Source: Podocnemis expansa
Lineage: Eukaryota; Chordata; Testudines; Podocnemididae
NCBI GenBank assembly: GCA_007922195.1
Contig: ML681963.1
Coordinates: 58,630,584 to 58,694,583 of the forward strand
Direction: 5' to 3'
Length of the DNA stretch: 64,000 bases
Shown here: in pieces, positions 56,746-64,000 of the stretch
How the letters are laid out: every line of letters starts with the position of its first letter
Position numbering within the stretch: the first letter of the stretch is position 1
The notes under the pieces: generated by a model
Database searches by the model: none
What the model was told of the DNA's origin: nothing
The model's input: the letters and a program-made list of their open reading frames with translations, nothing else
Program-made: the position numbers and the translations under genes

Positions 56746-59700
56746 AAAAGTGGCAACAAAGATGAACCTGTGATCCCCCTTTGTATCTGGTGTGACTGTT
56801 TCTGTGCTGATATGCTTCCCAGAGTGGGGCTCTATAGTTAGTTAGCCCCCTCCCTTCCAGTAAGTCGTACTAGACGGTGCAGTTTAAAGTTTTACTACAA
56901 AGATGGTTTGAGGCAGGAAAGTGAAAAAGCCAATATAAAGGAGTCCAATTTCTAGCCCTGAGTGGAATTACAGAAAACATGTCAGAATTTCCTTGCCTGA
57001 TAGGTCAGGCAGACATCTGGCTGAGATCCTCATTAATTTTCAGTCTTCCAAACCACTATGCACACAAAGGGCAAAAGGTTTTCTTCAGTATCTTTTGACA
57101 GAGCTCTCTTAAAATGAATTGTCAGTAATTCTTTGAGATAATCTCTGGTTAAATATTTTAAATACCATTTGATTTTATATAAAAATGTGAGATACAGTTC
57201 CAGAATATTAACTACCAGAGAATCCAAATTGTACAGAAGTCTAGAAATGGATTAGAATGAAATAGTCTGAGCAGAACGGGATTCTTGGCTCCCTTTTCCC
57301 CTCCTACCTGAGCAGCTGAAAACTGTGATGAGAGCCCTCCTTTCCAGTATCACATTAATGACTGGCACGGTGGCAGACTAAAATTTTGTTTACTGTGCTT
57401 GTCAAAATCTTTGTGATCAGGGGTCAGGATAGCGGTCCTCCCAAAAGTAAGACAACAAAACAGGAAAAGTCACTGGGGACTGAGATTTTCCTGAGTCTCT
57501 TTAGCTCTCACTGGTTTGACCAGTTCTAGGATTTCCCAGATCTACATCACATTCGTGTTTAGCTAATATTTTGCTACATCCAAAAGCCTGTAGGCTGAAG
57601 GAAGACGATAGAATGGATTAAGTTAAGAACTGCAGTTTCGAGCATTCAGGATGATGGCTTGAAACACACCAACTCCACCCTCAAAGCAAAGACCAAAACC
57701 TTCCTGCCTCAGGTTCTCTTTTTTTCCCAGCTGCCAAGGTTCCTAATGCCTGAGTTGAGTGCCCTACTTCAGAAATAAGAGTGTACCCCACTCACTGCTT
57801 GGTGTGCAGCTCTCCCCCTCAACCCCCGCCCCATAGCATAACAGCAGGGAAGCTTAAACACTCACAGGGGCAGAAAAAAGGACAAGAAAACCGCCTTTGT
57901 TCCAGGCAGACAGTACAAGGTCACGTTACTATGGCAGCATCAACCATTTCCTCTCACTCTAGCTAGTGGTTCGACTTTGCCCACGGTTTATTCCCTGGGA
58001 AGCCTAATCCAGAGTTCAGGTTTGTATGTGTGAGGTTAGAGGTCAACAGGGATATAACAATGGCCTAGTCAAAAGAAAAGAAAGCTATGATATAGTAGAA
58101 CCAAAGAACTGGTTCACCAATTGCAGTTTGCAGGCTTCGGCTGGGCAGTGAGAATTCATTCTCTCACACTGGCCTAAGTTCTTGATTTAACTATTTTGTT
58201 TTCAGTGTACAGAATTCCTGAGTGACAAACAATCAGAGTGACACTGGAGCAGCAAGCGAGCGATGGAGACAGAGGAAGCATGAAGGAAGTTGAACGCCTT
58301 TTGTACTGCAGCAAGAACTACAAAAGACAGAATTGCTGGTCACTTACGTTATGAAGTAATAAGCTAGATCATCTTTCCCTGAATAAGTCTTAAACCATTC
58401 CAGTTATTTTTCTCTACCATCATTCAACAGTTTTGAGTAATTTATAAACAGAATAGAATCATTCTACATATAATGCTGATAAAGAATATGCAAAAGGCAG
58501 GACTGACATGCTAGGAGAATAAACATACGTTTAAAGTCTCATCATCATGCACAAGACAAACATGAATGGAAAGGCACAGATTTCAGTGTACAGGAAGGGC
58601 AAACTTGCCACCAAACACAGTGAAACATATTTAAGAGAGCTGAGGAAGGGTGAATGAGCAGTTACAATAACCCATTCTATCCATTTTAAACCAAAAAAAT
58701 GAAGTCTTTGGTTTTCTTCTACTTTGCTTTCAGCACTCCTCTCAGTTTATTTATATATATTTCCCTTTCACAGTTATTGTTTCCTTTATATTGCAGTTTA
58801 TAATCGTCTACCCATAAAATCTCTCACTTGTTAATTTAGTGTGGCAGTCATCCTCTATAATTTGTGTACATCACATAGGGAAAGATCCAGGAAAGGGCCC
58901 AGAATTAATGTTTTCATCAGTAAAGAAGTTGGAAAATGCTACTGAGTTGATGTGCATACCATAGTCAAAATGCAGCAGCATTACACCTGTTACCAGTGTA
59001 TCTCTAGTAAGAAATACATCAGTAATGCAACTGGTGCCTCGAGATGTATTAATATGGTAGATGGGCAAAGATTTTTCTTTAAATATCAGTTCAGTAACAA
59101 TGACTTTTCATTGAATTTTGGTCCAAATTTTCTGTTTTAAAGGGGGGAAAAAAAACCCCCAGAAACCAAAACTATCAGCAAAAAGAACTGGCCTTAACTA
59201 AATAAAATATGATGATTTTTTTAAAAAAAATGTTGAATGACTTTCAACACAAAAAAGCAATTGTTAAACAAATGTTAGAACAAACAATTTAGTGGGCTAT
59301 TTTTTTTAACATGACTTTTCTGCACCAAAATACCTCTTGAAAAACAATAGCCACGTTTTGGCCAGAGATAATTAATAGATGCACTGAATGACTGGCCAAT
59401 GTCTTCTGCCCCTGAAACCCATGTGAATCTGCATGTCAGTGTCCCCACTGCAAGTACATGTAACAGAAGGAGAGAATACCACTAAAAGGGGAACAGTGTG
59501 ATGAATCAGAAGAAAAATCTGTGAGCGCAGAGTCCCTGGACTGGATTGCTCTTTAGCCTCTCCCAGTTGTTTAGAAAAAAAGAAAGAAAAAACCCCACCA
59601 CCAGTAGGTGTTTCTTGTTGTTTATATAATTATTTTTTGTGACATGACCTGTCTCGACATCCCCAAATCCTCTATGTGGTCCCCCACACTCTCATTCCTA

Positions 59701-60199
59701 TCTCCACAGATCCACTTTACAGATGGCAGCCTGGAAATGTGACAGATTCATGATGAAAACTGCATACACAGATGGCCTCCCCAGGAACGCATATCCTGTC
59801 CAGAGCTGGCAGACAGGTGGGACAGACCGACACCCAGAGCCATTGTAGGAGCTTGTGCTTGGCTTTCCCGCAGCAAGAGTGAAAGTGGCACAGGACAATA
59901 GGGGGCAGGGAGAAGGTCAAAGTTCAACTTCAGCTTGCTGCATCACTTAGCTGCAACTCACACATTACCTTGTGATCAGCAGCCCTGCCTGTCACAAAAA
60001 GGGGGCCCATGGGACAGAGAGAGAAGGGACAAAACTTGACAGCCTGGGAAAACAGCATAACAAAAATAGGATTAAAATAGGCAACAATCAGCTTATCTGA
60101 GGGCAAGTTAACTTGAGTTTCACTGGTCTCTTCACTGCAACCCTGAGAATTAAGTATGGAGAACCCTGGATTCCAAAAGCAACACAGAAACTGTGATAG
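56746..60199. other. Unique non-coding sequence
   Basis: No gene, and no repeat with definable ends, in 3.4 kb. Confidence 0.45.
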
Positions 60200-60385
60200 A
60201 GCTCAGACTAGGCATCTGTCTAGTTCAGTGTCCTGTTTCTCAGTGGCCAATGGGAAGTGATCCAGAGAAGGGGCACGAGACAACATCTGGACAATTATAA
60301 AATAAACTTCCCACAGAGAAGGTTTCTTTTTAACCATTACATCTAGTGTCCTGAAACCACGAATTTTAAATCTCTCCCAAGCTGC
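60200..60385 (-). mobile_element. CR1-like LINE fragment, antisense
   Basis: catctgtctagttcagtgtc, then ctgtttctcagtggccaatg and ggaagtgatccagagaaggg, resembles the antisense CR1 3' region common in turtles. The copy is diverged. Confidence 0.55.
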
Positions 60386-60409
60386 CACTGATTTTTATTT
60401 TTTTAAATA

Positions 60410-60804
60410 CAGTAGAGCCTGAGAGTTATGAACCCCAGCGTTGCAAACTGACCAGTCAACCACACACCTCATTTGGAACTGGAAGTAAGCAATCAGGCAG
60501 TAGAAGAGCCCCCCCCTTCCCCCCTGGGGGAAAAGGGGGGGGGGAGATAGGCACCCCCCCAAAAAGGGGGAAAAGTGGAGGGAGAAATGTAAATACAGTA
60601 CACTGATGTGTTAAATGTAAACTGCTAAAAATAAATAGAAAGCAAAATTTTTCTTCTGTATAGTGAAGTTTCAAAGCTATATTAAATCAATGTTCAAATA
60701 CAAACTTTTGAAAGAACAATCATAACATTTTGTTAGGAATTACAAACATTTCAGTCAGAAACCACTTCCATTTCCAACACGTTCACAGCTCTGAGGTTCT
60801 ACTG
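60410..60804. mobile_element. Tigger/pogo-like MITE (395 bp)
   Basis: The ends are CAGTAGAGCCTGAGAGTT on the left, with CAGTAGAACCTCAGAGCT as the complement of the right end. TA stands on both sides (60408-60409, 60805-60806), as in pogo/Tigger and mariner elements. Internal words gttgcaaactgaccagtcaa and ccacacacctcatttggaac match what I recall of this MITE in turtles. A run of C then G (60510-60565) interrupts it. Confidence 0.85.
60505..60570. repeat. C-run/G-run simple sequence inside the Tigger-like MITE
   Basis: Alternating runs cccccccc, cccccc, ggggg, gggggggggg, cccccccc and ggggg. Both strands carry four or more runs of at least five G, so a G-quadruplex is possible. Confidence 0.85.
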
Positions 60805-60806
60805 TA

Positions 60807-61739
60807 ATCCTATCAAGTGTCACCCAAAACACACCTCTCACTGACTGTTTCAGGTGAGGAGCAATAACCCAGAGTCCTCTCTTTAAAATTCAGTATATGG
60901 ATGTCATTAACAGGGCCTTACAATGCACATAGGTATCACTTATGACTACCACTGTATTATCTATAGAGAGAAGAGAAGGTTCCCTCTATCAGATGGCATG
61001 TGAAATTGTCATCATATTACACTGAGGAACAATCCAGAAAAGAAGGAAACAAGCTTAAGGGAAATTAAATTCAGTAATGAGCTGCTGTACATTTTTTTTA
61101 CAGCATCTTTTATGGACATGCTGTGGAAATACTACACATTGGTAAAAATTTGTTCCTATTCAAAAGGCCAACACTGGCCTTCACAACACAACATTATATC
61201 TGTACACGGGTAGCTTCTCTGACAGGCATAAACAGCAGTACAGAAAATGAGGCATGGCATAGGTGAGTAAAGACCTCCCTGGAGCCTATGGCAGTGAATG
61301 AACCCAGAAGTTCTCTATATGCCCAAGAAGTATAATGCCCCTGCTGCTGAAAACTTTCCCCACCTCAGGAAAAGATTGCAGCAGTGCAAAAAGGCTCTGG
61401 CAGAGGAAGAAAGCAAGCAAAGGGCTCTGTCATGTTGCCAATGCCCAAGTCCTCCCCCATTTCAGCCAAATACTCAAGCTGTGGGGACAGATTCTGGCAG
61501 CAGGAAATGGCTCTGGTAGAGGGAAAGCTGCAAGGGAAAGGCCCCAGTAATGGGAGCTGTCAGATTCTTTTCTTGCAGAATCTGCCCTACCAGAGCCTTT
61601 CCTCTCTGCAGTGAAAGGATCCTGCAAGCAGGGAGTTGCTGAAACCTTTACTTGCTGTACTGGCTTACTGAGCAGAGGTCAGTAGGGAGGGGTGTGCTGA
61701 CTGGGCCCTCCTCGGAGGAGCTGCCTCCTGTTTTGCAGG
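60807..61739. other. Unique non-coding sequence
   Basis: No gene or definable repeat. Short overlapping plus-strand open frames at 61298-61614 have no domain. Confidence 0.4.
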
Positions 61740-62135
61740 TGGCCAGGGCCCTGCAGCCTCCCCAGTGCTGGGCAAAATGACGACTGATTGACCGGTGTAG
61801 CGTGAAAAAGACACCAGCCAGCGAAAATCCACTCAATCAATCCTGGAAGTCCCCTGTATTCAATGTAGTAACTCCACCTGCCACCCAGAATGAGTAACGC
61901 TGCGTCAACCGGACAGCATTTCCTGTCCATGCAATAAAATGAAGATGCCATGGTAAAGGAGTGTAAGTAAGTCGATGGGAGATACGCATTCTACAGTACA
62001 TAGCTTGTGTATCTCCCACTGACCTAGCACAGCAGTGTAGATCACGCCTCAGAGGTGACGCAGCCTGCTTTTCACTGCAGCATGTAGCTGTACATACTCT
62101 ACATGCTGCCACACTGGTGTGCCATATAGACATAG
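61740..62135. repeat. Degraded DNA-transposon of the TCTACAC group
   Basis: gtaagtcgatgggagatacg, ctgacctagcacagcagtgt and the final ccatatagacatagtac suggest the right part of a further element with a TCTACAC-like end. The left end was not found. Confidence 0.4.
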
Positions 62136-62609
62136 TACAAGTCTCACTTTCATCCAAAGATTAAAGTAGTGCACAGGGATACATTCATCCTAATACACAC
62201 ATTCCTTCTTTAAATATGGTATATGGGTGCAAAGTGACATTAACAAACACAAGTTGAGCTCACAAAATGATAAAATATAAATGCTTCATTTCACAAATTA
62301 ATCACTAAATCAGTCTCGGCAGATTCATTGTAAAGACCTCAGTGACTTGTGCATCATTTAGTTTTGTCTCTAAAAGTGAACAGCATAATGACAGCTCTAG
62401 TGGGGGGCTGGAGAACACCAAAGCATAAAAAGTCTCCATGACAAAGAGTCAGGGACAGCTGTGCTTAATTCCTAGACTGGAGAAAACAAAGATAATCCAC
62501 TAATCCTGAACAGACAGTGACAGAGCATGCTTGCCACCCAAGGAGGGTTCCTGAAAGATTTGCACATAAATAAGGAAGCACCTTTCCCTTTGACACCAAG
62601 GTCACAGTG

Positions 62610-63180
62610 TTATTTGGGTTGGGATTGGTTGAGGATGATTCCTTTCTTTAGGGCTGCTCTCTGTCATTGGGTGAAGCGCCTAATGTTTTGATGCTACAAA
62701 ATGAAATAGATTTACTAAGGATTCCTTCCTTCCCAATTTTAAGGAATGTAGAAATTAGAGCAAAATAAAGGAAGCTGTCACTTTAAGAGCCCAAATTAAT
62801 CTTACAGTAGCTGGACCTTGAGGTATTTTTGTTGCCCTGTCATTCTTATAGCAAATTATAGCAAACAGCCCAATATTAGGGATGGGAATAGCATCAGATG
62901 TGTGAACTAGTTCTGAAACAGTAAGAAACAGCTTGAATCTCTTGCCAGAGATCCTGCCAAATATGCAAATTTTGTTCTCCTTTCACTTTGACATCATTTA
63001 TGAAAAGTGTTTCATGTTTATGGCTGGTGGTTTTCAGGTTTCCTGATGTGCTATGCACACTCAGGGAAATGGGCTTAACGGCAAAAACATGAAATCTGCA
63101 GCTTTAAATCTAGATTTTCATCTCTTGTAGGATTGTGATTTCTAATTAAAGTTTTTAGGTAGTGTAATTAGAATACACCT
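62610..63180. promoter_or_regulatory. Candidate conserved non-coding block
   Basis: Repeat-free, AT-rich but not simple. It contains gattaaag-, aattaatc- and tctaattaaag-like words (for example 62793-62800 and 63141-63152), with no open frame. This is the weakest of the candidates listed. Confidence 0.25.
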
Positions 63181-63658
63181 GTAGGAGCCTGCATCTTTTG
63201 CCCACTTGAGTCTTCCATCACTTAAGCCCTACAATGAGACTATGAAAGGGTCTCATATTTATGACCAGGCCCACCAAAGGACCCTTTCCCACTTCTATAC
63301 TGACCCTGCATAGAGTATAAGGTTAGAGGTCAGCCATGGGGTCTGTGATCAGGTGACTAAGTGACACTAACACCTTATCAAAACGTGGCACAGAAGGATT
63401 GCTGTCACAATCCCAGCCTGAAAAAACTGACCTTCTAAGTCTCTGCCTCAACAGACAAATACAAACCACTGAACAGAAAGGCCATAATTTTCTTCAGCCC
63501 TCTGGGGCACTACCTCCTGTGGGCTGAAGGGCTTAAGGCATCCTCCAACCCTGTAGCACTTCTACCTTGGTATTGGTATTTTTTTTTCTCCTATTTGCCA
63601 GGAGCAGGACAGCTCTTGGCGACCATCAGTAGCATGAAATAAATGAGCCACACAGAAT
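63181..63658. other. Unique non-coding sequence
   Basis: Nothing recognised except a T-run near 63579-63588. Confidence 0.45.
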
Positions 63659-64000
63659 CAGTGGTGTACAGAGCATGGGAGGGGGGCATGCCCCTGGACA
63701 TTGGCTTGGGAAGGGGTGCTGGATGGGCCCTCACCAAATCCTGCTCCAGTGGGCTGCTGCAGAGCTGCCTGCTGGTCACAGCTGAGCTGAATATGAGCGA
63801 CTATCCTCCTGGGCAGGAGTTAAGGGCTGATCTGCAAACCCTGGAACCAGCTGCCTGGGAGTGGGAGGCAGCTGCCTCCCAGGCTTCCTGTTGAAGGGGC
63901 TGAGGCTGAAAAGCTGCCTTCAGCCCTGAAGGAGTTGTGGAGGGCAAGGCTGGAGGTGCAACCACCCTCCTCCAAACTCCTAAAGCTGCATATAGGGGTA
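63659..64000. repeat. GC-rich interspersed repeat cut by the window end
   Basis: From cagtggtgtacagagcatgg the sequence becomes suddenly GC-rich and stays so to the end. The start is hAT-like (CAGTGGTG), but the right end lies outside the window, so the element cannot be confirmed. The open frames over it (63591-63894) carry no domain. Confidence 0.4.

Noticed and set aside
1..64000. tRNA, rRNA, snRNA or microRNA genes
   Set aside because: I looked for box B (ggttcgaatcc-like) and other RNA signatures; only decayed MIR cores resembled them. A covariance-model scan would be needed to exclude small RNAs.

Overview
The window looks like nuclear DNA of a non-avian sauropsid, most likely a turtle. 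It has CR1 LINE 3' ends, old MIR-like SINEs, many hAT-type non-autonomous DNA transposons, a Tigger/pogo-like MITE, Penelope-like retroelements (PLEs) with a characteristic inverted tail, and foldback elements that begin near GGCTATGTCTACAC and carry TTATTTCGAAATAA or TTAAGTTGACTTAA cores. The turtle call, with softshell-like as one possibility, rests on remembered repeat character and not on a search. I found no convincing host protein-coding gene, no rRNA or tRNA gene and no CRISPR array. The window is probably intergenic or deep intronic. One short minus-strand candidate exon (6314-6437) is offered at low confidence.

Layout. 1-4.5 kb: a CR1 tail, a MIR-like copy, two adjacent foldback MITEs with 3-bp target duplications (1925-2246, 2310-2714) and a small hAT MITE. 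6-11.5 kb: a PLE C-terminal fragment plus hairpin tail (about 7130-7652), hAT MITEs at 9309, 10499 and 11027, and a PLE hairpin inserted into a MIR copy at 10136. 11.7-15 kb: a large TCTACAC-type element, a decayed L2-like reverse transcriptase fragment on the minus strand (about 12985-13300), a third TTCGAA foldback element and another PLE hairpin. 15-23 kb: mostly unique AT-rich sequence with one GC-rich hAT MITE (18930-19338) and a MIR copy. 23.3 kb: a TTAAGTTGACTTAA foldback element. 25.2-26.2 kb: the best PLE copy, with a decayed GIY-YIG endonuclease region. 27.6 kb: a PLE hairpin. 29.0, 38.7 and 45.9 kb: three copies of one roughly 700-780 bp hAT-like family with a G-rich minisatellite core and a 60-bp palindrome. 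34.8 and 38.0 kb: further hAT MITEs. 42.2-43.0 kb: a CR1 fragment, a second PLE tail interrupted by a 10-N gap, and a PLE hairpin. 44.7-45.8 kb: a probable solo LTR. 48.6-50.4 kb: nested PLE-like tails and the fourth TTCGAA foldback element. 51.4 kb: a second TTAAGT foldback element. 52-64 kb: mostly unique sequence, plus a Tigger-like MITE at 60.4 kb and degraded repeats.

The repeats form a readable history. MIR and L2-like copies are oldest; PLE hairpins inserted into MIR; a foldback MITE inserted into a PLE hairpin. Most element boundaries here were fixed by reading terminal inverted repeats and target-site duplications directly. Several unique, repeat-poor stretches rich in homeobox-like and POU-like motifs (17.4-17.9, 26.9-27.4, 34.15-34.56, 52.37-52.85 and 62.6-63.2 kb) are candidates for conserved non-coding regulatory DNA. 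This cannot be tested without an alignment.
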